Assembly (NCBI GenBank): GCA_945901835.1
Contig: CAMDMH010000208.1
Location: forward strand, 1-6,214
Reading direction: 5' to 3'
From: Devosia equisanguinis
Lineage (GTDB): Bacteria > Pseudomonadota > Alphaproteobacteria > Rhizobiales > Hyphomicrobiaceae
Length of the DNA: 6,214 nucleotides
Shown here: one piece after another, positions 1 to 6,086 of the stretch
How the letters are laid out: each line of letters begins with the position of its first letter
Numbering within the stretch: the first letter of the stretch is position 1
Notes under the pieces: model-generated
Told to the model about the DNA's origin: nothing
Database searches by the model: none
What the model saw: only the letters and a program-made list of their open reading frames with translations
Translations under genes and position numbers: made by a program

Positions 1-42
1 GCCGATACTTGAGCCGGCGAATGTCATGGATGGCGGCAAAGC

Positions 43-1227
43 ATGGAAAATCTGAAGGTTATCGTGATCGGCGCGGGGCTCGGCGGATTGACCGCCGCGG
101 CTTGCCTCATCAGGGCGGGGCACGACGTCGACGTGTACGAGCAAGCGCCGGTCCTGGCGGAGGTCGGCGCGGGTATACAGATCAGCGCCAACCCGATGCA
201 CGTGCTCGCCGATCTCGGCCTCAAAGACGAGATCATGGCGGTCGGCGTACGGCCGGGCGCTTATGTGTTCCGCCTGCACGACACGGGCGAGGAACTGCAG
301 CGGTTCAATCTCGCGGCGGACCACGAGCGCATGCACGGGCAGCCCTACAACCAGATCCATCGGGCGGACCTGCACGAGATCATCGCCAACAAGGTGCTGG
401 CACTCAAGCCGAGTGCGATCCACCTCAATGCGCGGGCGACCCACTTCGTCGAGAGCGATAAGGGTGTCGAGCTGTTCTTCGCAGACGGTTCGAGCGCGAA
501 GGGCGACGTGTTGGTGGGGTCGGAAGGTCTCAAGTCGGTCGTCCGTAAGCAGATGTTCGGCGACCAGCCGGCAACGTACACCGGCGATGGCGCATGGCGG
601 ATCACGGTGCCGATCGAGCGGGTCGCGGAGCCGCATCTCGAGCACGTTATGTCGGTGTTCATGGGGCCGGGCGGGCATTGCGTCTGCTACTATCTGCGCT
701 CGGGCAGCTTGCTGAATTTCGTCGGTTGCATCGAGACGGACGAGGTGTCCGAGGAATCATGGACAATGCGCTTCCCCAAGGAGCGACTGCGCCGGGATCT
801 CGAGGGCTGGCATCCTGCGATCCAGGCGATCGTGGACGCCGCGGACGAGGACGGCTGTTTCCGCTGGTCGCTGCACAACCGGCCGCCGGTGCGCGACTGG
901 AGCACAAAGCGCGTCACGATCCTGGGTGACGCCGCGCATCCGACGCTGCCGTATCTGGCGCAGGGGGCCGCGATGGCGATCGAGGACGGCGCGGTGCTGA
1001 CGCGCGCCTTGCAAATGGAAGGCTCGATCCCGGCTGCGTTGCAGCGGTATCAGCGCAACCGCATCGACCGGACCGCGCGCGTGGTCGAGACCTCGACGTT
1101 CAACCGCCGGCTGTTCCATCTGCCGTCAGTTGCCGAGATGCGCGCGGCGTTCGCCAATCGCAAGGAGGGCGAGGATCGCAACGCGTGGCTGTATTCTTAC
1201 AATCCACTGACGGTGAAGCTCGAGTAG
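43..1227 (+). CDS. FAD-dependent aromatic-ring monooxygenase (salicylate/3-hydroxybenzoate hydroxylase-like)
   Basis: This is a 394-residue, single-component group A flavoprotein hydroxylase. The family uses NAD(P)H and O2 to hydroxylate phenolic acids in the cytoplasm. Seen: an N-terminal Rossmann GAGLGG at residues 10-15 with the ribose-binding acid E33; IHRADL at 105-110; the mid-protein 'DG' motif written GSEG (159-162), so Glu replaces the usual Asp; an HxVxY stretch (H212, V214, Y216), where related hydroxylases carry active-site His and Tyr; and GDAAHP at 295-300 followed by LPYLAQGAAMAIEDG, the second FAD motif. Length is normal for the family (about 380-400). The ATG at 43 is the only sensible start, because an in-frame TGA lies at 10-12 and no ATG, GTG or TTG falls in between. 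The ribosome-binding site is weak. tctA follows 149 bp later. Known relatives include salicylate 1-hydroxylase, 3-hydroxybenzoate 6-hydroxylase and 6-hydroxynicotinate 3-monooxygenase. I cannot choose among them. The family call is secure; the substrate is not. Confidence 0.93.
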   Translation: MENLKVIVIGAGLGGLTAAACLIRAGHDVDVYEQAPVLAEVGAGIQISANPMHVLADLGLKDEIMAVGVRPGAYVFRLHDTGEELQRFNLAADHERMHGQPYNQIHRADLHEIIANKVLALKPSAIHLNARATHFVESDKGVELFFADGSSAKGDVLVGSEGLKSVVRKQMFGDQPATYTGDGAWRITVPIERVAEPHLEHVMSVFMGPGGHCVCYYLRSGSLLNFVGCIETDEVSEESWTMRFPKERLRRDLEGWHPAIQAIVDAADEDGCFRWSLHNRPPVRDWSTKRVTILGDAAHPTLPYLAQGAAMAIEDGAVLTRALQMEGSIPAALQRYQRNRIDRTARVVETSTFNRRLFHLPSVAEMRAAFANRKEGEDRNAWLYSYNPLTVKLE

Positions 1228-1263
1228 AGCGCTGGCATTTTCCCGGATGTGGCTCGACAGAGC

Positions 1264-1292
1264 TTGTCTTCTCCGACGGAGGTAAGGATATT
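1264..1292 (+). promoter_or_regulatory. Candidate sigma-70-type promoter for tctA
   Basis: TTGTCT (1264-1269) and GATATT (1287-1292) are separated by 17 bases, each matching four of six consensus positions. It lies in the gap after the monooxygenase, so tctA could have its own start of transcription, with the palindrome at 1332-1360 in its leader. This is pattern matching only; GC-rich alphaproteobacterial promoters are hard to call by eye. Confidence 0.27.
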
Positions 1293-1319
1293 CGGCAGCA
1301 TGAGGTGCCGAATTGCCGC

Positions 1320-1361
1320 CCCTCACCCTAACCCTCTCCCCGCAAGGGGCGGGGAGAGGGA
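1320..1361. repeat. GC-rich palindromic intergenic repeat
   Basis: CCCTCTCCCCGC (1332-1343) pairs perfectly with GCGGGGAGAGGG (1349-1360) except that one central base pair set leaves a five-base AAGGG loop: 12 bp of nearly pure G/C stem. The leading CCTCACCCTAA (1321-1331) belongs to the same unit. From memory, elements of this form (a CCTCACCCTAACCCTCTCCCC arm closed by GGGGAGAGGG) recur many times between genes in GC-rich proteobacteria. Only one copy is present here. There is no T-tract, so it does not look like an ordinary intrinsic terminator. It ends five bases before the tctA Shine-Dalgarno sequence. Confidence 0.8.
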
Positions 1362-1376
1362 ACAAGGGGGAGAACC

Positions 1377-2873
1377 TTGGAAACGCTCGGTCATCTGGCG
1401 AACGGATTCTCGATCGCGCTGACGCCCATCAATCTGTTGTGGGCGTTCGTGGGAGTTACGCTCGGCACCGCGATCGGCGTGCTGCCGGGGCTCGGGCCAG
1501 CCCTCACGATCGCACTGCTGCTGCCACTGACCTACAAGGTGAGCGCGACGGCGGCGTTCATTCTGTTCGCGGGCATCTACTACGGCGCGATGTACGGCGG
1601 CTCGACGACATCGATCCTGCTCAACACGCCCGGTGAAAGCGCGACCATCGTCACCTCGCTCGAGGGGAACAAGATGGCGCGCAAGGGGCGGGCCGGTGCT
1701 GCGCTTGCGACGGCGGCCATCGGCTCGTTCATCGCGGGTACGATCGGTACGATCGGCATCACGTTTCTCGCCGGACCGGTGGTCGAACTCGCGCTGAAGT
1801 TCGGGCCGGCGGAATACTTTTCGCTGATGGTGCTGGCCTTCGTGACGGTGTCGGCGGTGCTCGGCAATTCCGCGATCAAGGGCATGATCTGCCTGTCGCT
1901 AGGCATGTTCCTGGGGCTGATCGGCATCGACCTGCAGACGGGGCAGGCGCGCTTCACGTTCGGCATTACGGAGCTGCTCGATGGCATCAACGTGATCGTG
2001 GTCGCGGTCGGATTGTTCGCGGTCGGAGAGACGCTTTACCTCGCTGTCTATGGCAAGTGTGACGACGGCGACGTGCTCGTCGTGAAAGATTCCATCTGGA
2101 TGTCGCGGGAGGATTGGAAGCGGTCGGTAGCGCCGTGGTTCCGCGGTTCGGCGATCGGTTTCCCGATCGGGGCGATGCCCGCGGGCGGTGCGGAAATTCC
2201 AACGTTCCTTTCGTATTGGATGGAGAAGCGGCTCTCGAAGCATCCGGAGGAATTCGGACACGGCGCCATCGAAGGTGTGGCGGGGCCAGAGGCTGCGAAC
2301 AACGCGAGCGCGGCAGGCGTGCTGGTGCCGATGCTTGCGCTGGGTCTGCCGACTTCGGCGACGGCGGCTATCATGCTGTCGGCATTCCAGAGCTACGGCA
2401 TCAACCCAGGGCCGCTGCTCCTCGTGCAGCAACCGGATCTGGTGTGGGGGCTGATCGCCTCGCTCTACATCGGGAACGTGATGCTGCTGGTGCTGAACTT
2501 GCCGCTGGTCGGGTTGTGGGTGCAGATCCTGCGGATACCCTCGCCGCTGCTTTATGGCGGCATTCTCATCTTCGCGACGATCGGCACCTACGGTATCTCT
2601 AGATCCGTGGTCGACCTGATGTTTCTCTACGCGATGGGCGGCGTCGGCTTCCTGATGCGGCGGTTCGATTTCCCGACCGCGCCCGTCATCATCGGCATGA
2701 TCCTGGGGCCGCTTGCGGAGCAAGAATTCCGCCGCGCGATGACGATCAGCCAGGGCGATTGGATGATCTTCGTGCAGAAGCCGCTGTCGCTGACGTTGCT
2801 GATCGTGGCGCTGATCGCAGTGCTCGGGCCGAAGCTGTGGGCGATGCGTGGTAGTGGGGCGAAGACGGCGTAG
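1377..2873 (+). CDS. tctA: Tripartite tricarboxylate transporter large membrane subunit, TctA family
   Basis: This 498-residue protein is the large integral membrane subunit of a TctABC secondary transporter, which moves citrate or other carboxylates, including aromatic ones in some bacteria, using a periplasmic binding protein and an ion gradient. Seen: many hydrophobic segments with short loops; GVLPGLGP (34-41); the family signature YYGAMYGGSTTSILLNTPGE (68-87); GNKMARKGRAG (97-107); a second, half-protein repeat of the first motif, GAMPAGGAEIPTF (265-277); GPEAANNA (303-310); LGLPTSATAAIML (322-334). Length is normal. The start is TTG: an in-frame TAA lies at 1329-1331, no ATG or GTG intervenes, AAGGGGG (1364-1370) is well spaced, and METLGHLANGFSIALTP matches the usual TctA beginning. 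The next in-frame ATG would remove conserved motifs. No tctB or tctC lies beside it. It faces the toxin gene tail-to-tail. Confidence 0.95.
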   Translation: METLGHLANGFSIALTPINLLWAFVGVTLGTAIGVLPGLGPALTIALLLPLTYKVSATAAFILFAGIYYGAMYGGSTTSILLNTPGESATIVTSLEGNKMARKGRAGAALATAAIGSFIAGTIGTIGITFLAGPVVELALKFGPAEYFSLMVLAFVTVSAVLGNSAIKGMICLSLGMFLGLIGIDLQTGQARFTFGITELLDGINVIVVAVGLFAVGETLYLAVYGKCDDGDVLVVKDSIWMSREDWKRSVAPWFRGSAIGFPIGAMPAGGAEIPTFLSYWMEKRLSKHPEEFGHGAIEGVAGPEAANNASAAGVLVPMLALGLPTSATAAIMLSAFQSYGINPGPLLLVQQPDLVWGLIASLYIGNVMLLVLNLPLVGLWVQILRIPSPLLYGGILIFATIGTYGISRSVVDLMFLYAMGGVGFLMRRFDFPTAPVIIGMILGPLAEQEFRRAMTISQGDWMIFVQKPLSLTLLIVALIAVLGPKLWAMRGSGAKTA

Positions 2874-2922
2874 AACGGTTCGAGTGCAGCGAAACAAACC
2901 GGAACAGGTAGCCGATACTGCA

Positions 2923-3222
2923 TCAAGGGTTTGCCAGACGACGTCGCCAGTAACCAGGGCGGCGTGAGTTGTGGGCCACTGCCACGATCGATGCGGTTTC
3001 GCCTTCGATGCAATAGATCAATGCATACGGAAAACGCGCGAGCAATCTGGCGCGCAAATCTCCGCCGTCTGGACCTATGGCCGTCGGCGAAAGTTTTATG
3101 CGCTGGACGACGAGCGAAATTTCATCGAGAAATTCGTCGCCAAGTCCGCTTCGTTGAGCATCGTAGTAGGCTGCTGCCCGCATCATTTCGCGCAGTGCCA
3201 AGCGATGAAACCCGACCTTCAA
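2923..3222 (-). CDS. Type II toxin, RelE/ParE family
   Basis: This 99-residue basic protein matches the RelE/ParE toxin fold. Seen: an N-terminal helical part with AAAYYDAQRSGLGDEF (16-31), then LARFPYALIY (61-70), and a closing strand with AVAHNSRRPGYWRRR (81-95). The FPY..IY, AVAH and PGYW..R pattern is typical of the ParE-like branch. RelE members cleave mRNA on the ribosome, whereas ParE members poison DNA gyrase; sequence alone does not decide which applies. The start is TTG at 3222, sharing TTGA with the antitoxin stop (four-base overlap), which implies translational coupling. The first internal ATG (codon 13) would cut off the first strand (MKVGFHR), so TTG is preferred. The gene ends 49 bp from the tctA stop, in convergent orientation. 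The pair is compact and intact. Confidence 0.88.
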   Translation of the reverse strand: MKVGFHRLALREMMRAAAYYDAQRSGLGDEFLDEISLVVQRIKLSPTAIGPDGGDLRARLLARFPYALIYCIEGETASIVAVAHNSRRPGYWRRRLANP

Positions 3223-3455
3223 GATCGACGCCGTTGCTCGAGTTCTGCTCGCACTTCGGCAATCGCATCATCTGCCTCGACCATATCGGCAGTTCCGCTC
3301 CGCGCCTCATCCGCTCGGCGATGCCATTCCGTGACATCAGTTGCTTCGCGGACGAAGTCACTGTCCATCCGAAGGAGGGCCTCCAGAAGCTCTTCACGCT
3401 CCGAAGGTGACAGATGCTTAGCAGCATCGATCAGGGGTTGAATGCGCTCACCCAT
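3219..3455 (-). CDS. Antitoxin, addiction-module component (PF09720-like)
   Basis: This is a 78-residue acidic, helical protein just upstream of the toxin. Seen: AAKHLSPSEREELLEALL (11-28), then W44 in TEWHRRADEARSG (42-54), then an acidic C-terminal helix (ADDAIAEVRAELEQ). The order 'LSP.ER..L...LL', 'W..RA.E..SG' and a short terminal helix is that of the small 'putative addiction module component' antitoxins, which usually sit before RelE/ParE toxins and mask them. The start at 3455 is chosen because GAGGA lies eight bases before that ATG. Earlier in-frame starts at 3473 and 3611 add sequence with no family character. An AT-rich GATGATAAAA on the minus strand (3497-3488) is the only visible -10 candidate. 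Antitoxins of this type often repress their own operon, but no clear operator is visible. Confidence 0.83.
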   Translation of the reverse strand: MGERIQPLIDAAKHLSPSEREELLEALLRMDSDFVREATDVTEWHRRADEARSGTADMVEADDAIAEVRAELEQRRRS

Positions 3456-3571
3456 CGATTGAATCCTCAGCATTGTCCGCAGGGCTCTTTTATCATCCAA
3501 ACAGGGGCGACCCAAGCCGAACCTCCTGCTTCCCAACCCTTCCGATGACGCCATTTCCGGGAAATCCGAGA

Positions 3572-3965
3572 TCATCGATGGACTGGCGCACGATATTGAG
3601 CGCAAGGCCAACGAGAAACGTGATCACGCGGGATGATGGAGTCTTGTCTTTTCAAGCATCCCTCGACGAGAAGCCGAAATCCGGTTCGGTGACATTTGCC
3701 ACTTGCAGAGCCATACGTACCGTCTTTCGAGATGAAGATTAGCCCCCACGCCCCATCGCTGCAGCCCGACACGGGCTCGTATGTCCGATCGTTCTGGGAC
3801 AGGTGGATGGAACCACTGTAGCAGTGGCTGCCGCAAACGGTCTCCCATTCACCTGGGAAATGGGCGTCAAGTCGAAGCTCGGGTGCTCCCGCACGCACCG
3901 TTCCCGATACGCGAAGGTAAAAGAGGGCTTAGCGAAATGACAAGGGATAGTCTGCGTGTGACCAT
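3572..3965 (-). pseudogene. Possible frameshifted gene for a small exported cysteine-rich protein
   Basis: I do not recognise the family. An open frame of about 108 codons (3898 down to 3572) contains PGEWETVCGSHCYSG and SGCSDGAWGLIFISKDGTY, with six cysteines in all (frame residues 22, 26, 46, 69, 81, 99), as expected of a disulfide-bonded exported protein. It lacks a convincing start of its own: it opens at GTG inside an open stretch that begins at a TAA. In the neighbouring frame, an ATG at 3965 gives MVTRRLSLVISL; skipping a single base near 3928-3932 continues it as ALFYLRVSGTVRAGAPELR into the cysteine-rich frame. Together they make a textbook signal peptide (basic start, hydrophobic core, small residues before the mature part). 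This suggests a one-base frameshift in a once-secreted protein, or a sequencing error. Chance is not excluded: the opposite strand is also open over part of this stretch, and the C-terminal 25 residues look non-natural. Confidence 0.32.
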
Positions 3966-4019
3966 AGTCCTACGAGACAGACGAAGCCTCCCAAGGCGAA
4001 CGCGGAAGTCTTCCTCAAT

Positions 4020-5714
4020 TCAATGACCGCCGCCGTCGTTCTTCTTTTTGCCGGTGTGGCGGCCGATCTCGGTGTTCATGGGAACGTCGTTGCGGCGCTG
4101 CTGGGCGATGATGTCGCCGGTTACCCAATAGTCGCCCTTCACGGCGCGGTCGGCCATGATCTCGAAGTCCTCGGTCCAGTCGCCGAGCGAGTAGCCGAAC
4201 CACGGGCCCTGCGGGTTGAGCGGCGGTAGGCCGAGTTCTTCCCAGATGCCCCTGGCTTTCTCCATGTACTCCTTCTTGGGGAGCGAGATCGGCGGGAAGT
4301 CTTCCTTCAGCGTGGCGTCGAAGCAGACGGAAGCGTCAATGCCGCCATTGCGCATGCTGCGCGGGCCGTGGCCCTGGTCGCGGTGCTGCATCACCTGCAT
4401 GTCGAGCACGGGGTTGCAGCGGTAGGCCATGGCCCACCACACCGCGTCCATGTTTTCGGGATCGATGTCGTCGTTGATGGCGATGACGAACTTACCCATC
4501 GCGCGGTTCTGCGCGATCAGGCCGTAGATCGCGCGCCAGACTTCGACGGACGGCGTGTCGCGCTCGATGACCAGGATGACAAGCTTGCGGAGGTTGGTCA
4601 GCGGTTCGTGCAGGAACACGCGCTTGACGCACTTGAGACCGAGCCCGTTGCGCAATGCGTTGAGCAGCATCGGCTCCATGCCGACCTTCTTGATGAGGCT
4701 GCTTTCAGAAGGCGTGACCTGACTGATGATCGAGGTGAGCACGGCCTTCTTCCGGCGCGTGATGCACGTCACGTCCATGTAGGCGTTGTATTCCTGCAGA
4801 TTGACGTGGCCGTGACTCTCGCCAAACGGTGCTTCGGGCTCCAGCCACTCGGTGTCGATGAAGCCTTCAATCACGATCTCGGCTTCGGCGGGCACCATCA
4901 GGTCGACCGTCTTGGCCTTGACCATATTGATGGGTGAGCCGACCAGACCGCCGGCGACATCCATCTCGTCGACATGTTCGGGCAGCTTCTGGTTCGACGT
5001 GAAGGTGACGGCTGGCGGTGCACCGAGAATGACGGCGGCGGGCATCTTCTTGCCCATCGCCTTGTACTTCAGCCAATGGGTGTAGATGCCCGGGCGCAGC
5101 TCGAGCGACGGGTTCATCCCGAGGCGCTTCTTCGACTTGATCTGGCCGCGGTAGTTGCCCATGTTTTGGACGCCCGTGTCCGGATCCTTGGAAATGTACT
5201 GCGACAGCGTCGTGTAAGGCGCGTTGTCCCAGCCGGGCGTCGACATCGGAACGGGGATGCCGTCGAGGCCCTGGCCGGGTTTGTCGAGGTCGGCGCCCTG
5301 GTAGACGATCTCCTGGCACGGAGCATTCTCGACGATCTTCGGCTTGATCGGGTTGTTCTCGGCTTTGACCCAGGTCTCGGCAATCTTGTCGAGCGGGCAG
5401 CCCAGACCGATGCGGTAGATCTCACGGCTTGCAGCGAGGCAGCCGACGATCACGGGGATGTCGAACTTGTTGCCCTTGGCGTCGTGCACGTTGGTGAACA
5501 GGAACGCCTTGCGCTCGCTCTCCTTGAAGCCGCCGCGGAACTGCCAGCGCACCAGCGGGTGCATTTCGGTGTCCTTGCAGATCGGGCGGTCGACCTCGAT
5601 CAGAAGGCCGGCTTTACGCAGGGCGTCGATGTGATCGTGGAGGTCGGGGTAGGCGCGGGGCGGGGCGGCGGCGTCACTCTTGGCGGACTTGTCGGAGGTG
5701 GGGGACTTCGGCAT
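4020..5714 (-). CDS. UbiD family prenylated-FMN-dependent (de)carboxylase
   Basis: This 564-residue cytoplasmic enzyme belongs to the UbiD family, which reversibly decarboxylates aromatic and unsaturated acids with prenylated FMN and a divalent metal. Counting from the longer start at 5750, seen motifs are: LHDHIDALRKAGLLIEVDRP (37-56), the usual N-terminal segment; NMGNYR (196-201), the conserved Asn and Arg at the cofactor/metal site; THW (224-226); GAPPAVTF (243-250); VPAEAEIVIEGFI (286-298) and EAPFGESHG (306-314), the acidic residues that complete the active site; NPVLDMQVMQ and IDASVCFDATLKEDFP near the C-terminus. All core elements are present. Start: ATG at 5714 is preceded by GAGG at eight bases. 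The in-frame ATG at 5750 has no ribosome-binding site and would add 12 residues. Before the domain lies a ~22-residue Lys/Ser/Ala/Pro-rich leader, and after it a KKKNDGGGH tail. It is a substrate-unassigned member, probably catabolic given the neighbouring hydroxylase and transporter genes. No ubiX is nearby. Confidence 0.94.
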   Translation of the reverse strand: MPKSPTSDKSAKSDAAAPPRAYPDLHDHIDALRKAGLLIEVDRPICKDTEMHPLVRWQFRGGFKESERKAFLFTNVHDAKGNKFDIPVIVGCLAASREIYRIGLGCPLDKIAETWVKAENNPIKPKIVENAPCQEIVYQGADLDKPGQGLDGIPVPMSTPGWDNAPYTTLSQYISKDPDTGVQNMGNYRGQIKSKKRLGMNPSLELRPGIYTHWLKYKAMGKKMPAAVILGAPPAVTFTSNQKLPEHVDEMDVAGGLVGSPINMVKAKTVDLMVPAEAEIVIEGFIDTEWLEPEAPFGESHGHVNLQEYNAYMDVTCITRRKKAVLTSIISQVTPSESSLIKKVGMEPMLLNALRNGLGLKCVKRVFLHEPLTNLRKLVILVIERDTPSVEVWRAIYGLIAQNRAMGKFVIAINDDIDPENMDAVWWAMAYRCNPVLDMQVMQHRDQGHGPRSMRNGGIDASVCFDATLKEDFPPISLPKKEYMEKARGIWEELGLPPLNPQGPWFGYSLGDWTEDFEIMADRAVKGDYWVTGDIIAQQRRNDVPMNTEIGRHTGKKKNDGGGH

Positions 5715-5793
5715 CGGCTCGGCCTCGCGGGAATTGAGATGCGGTTTCATTTCGGAGGGCGGCAGCGCAAAATCGTGCCGCGCGCAGGCTCCC

Positions 5794-5821
5794 GCGATAG
5801 CATCTCTGTGCGGGGTGTCAA
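5794..5821 (-). promoter_or_regulatory. Candidate promoter of the ubiD-family gene
   Basis: On the minus strand a perfect TTGACA (5821-5816) is followed after 16 bases by TATCGC (5799-5794). Transcription would begin near 5787, leaving a leader of about 70 bases to the preferred ATG at 5714, with the GAGG ribosome-binding site at 5726-5723. The -35 match is exact and the -10 is half consensus. Position and orientation fit. No operator-like repeat overlaps it, so its control is unknown. Confidence 0.45.
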
Positions 5822-5864
5822 ATAGAGGGAATGGGCAGACGACTCGAGGCCAACACTGCCCGCG

Positions 5865-5971
5865 CCGTAGGCTGGGTCAAGCGGAGCGCGACCCAGCAGC
5901 TGATCGAGTGCCGTTGATTGGTGGGGCGCGGCCCGCAAAGGTGCGCGCCTTGACCCTGCCCACGACTACGG
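5865..5971. repeat. Nested palindromic element (REP/MITE-like)
   Basis: Two levels of symmetry are visible. Inner: GCTGGGTC (5871-5878) pairs with GACCCAGC (5890-5897), with a small GCG/CGC helix in the loop. Also, GGCGCG (5925-5930) pairs with CGCGCC (5944-5949). Outer: CCGTAG (5865-5870) pairs with CTACGG (5966-5971), and GGGTCAAG (5874-5881) pairs with CTTGACCC (5949-5956), closing about 107 bp. The left half (GTAGGCTGGGTCAAGCGGAG) resembles the widespread alphaproteobacterial palindromes with a GTAGG-TGGG-AGCG-AGCG-CCCA layout (from memory). It lies just upstream of the ubiD promoter candidate. No transposase is present and no target-site duplication was found. Confidence 0.6.
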
Positions 5972-6012
5972 GAAATCAACGAAGTAGCGCCCGATCAGTT
6001 ATTGCCCGGGCG

Positions 6013-6086
6013 GTGCTGAGCCATCTTAGCGAATACGGCAAACGGGCCTTGCATGCTGACCTGCACGAGGCGCCATTCCTCAGCAC
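6013..6086. repeat. Imperfect long-loop inverted repeat
   Basis: GTGCTGAG (6013-6020) is the exact reverse complement of CTCAGCAC (6079-6086); two mismatched bases further in, AT pairs with AT again. The arms are 58 bases apart. This could be the closing stem of a structured RNA or the ends of a degenerate small element, but an 8-bp match at this distance can also arise by chance. No promoter or terminator supports a non-coding RNA call. Confidence 0.25.

Noticed and set aside
1..12. Possible last codons of an upstream gene ending in TGA at 10-12
   Set aside because: Three codons cannot support a gene. It is useful only in fixing the monooxygenase start.
1899..2897. Long minus-strand open frame of 332 codons opposite tctA
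   Set aside because: It is rich in Arg, His, Gln and Asp, as antisense frames of GC-rich genes are. tctA on the other strand is unmistakable.
2911..2919. GCCGATACT repeated from window positions 1-9
   Set aside because: A nine-base match with no extension on either side is expected by chance at this length.
3473..3742. Plus-strand open frame of 89 codons
   Set aside because: It shows no family resemblance or RBS, overlaps the antitoxin leader and the cysteine-rich frame, and has an amino-acid makeup typical of a shadow frame.
4004..4014. GGAAGTCTTCC just after the UbiD stop as a terminator
   Set aside because: The palindrome has a one-base centre, so it cannot form a hairpin, and no T-tract follows. 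The nearby GCCT/AGGC stem at 3986-3997 is only four pairs.
4974..5825. Plus-strand open frame of 283 codons opposite the UbiD gene
   Set aside because: It is a Val/Gly/Leu/Arg-rich shadow, and the minus-strand frame carries all the UbiD motifs.
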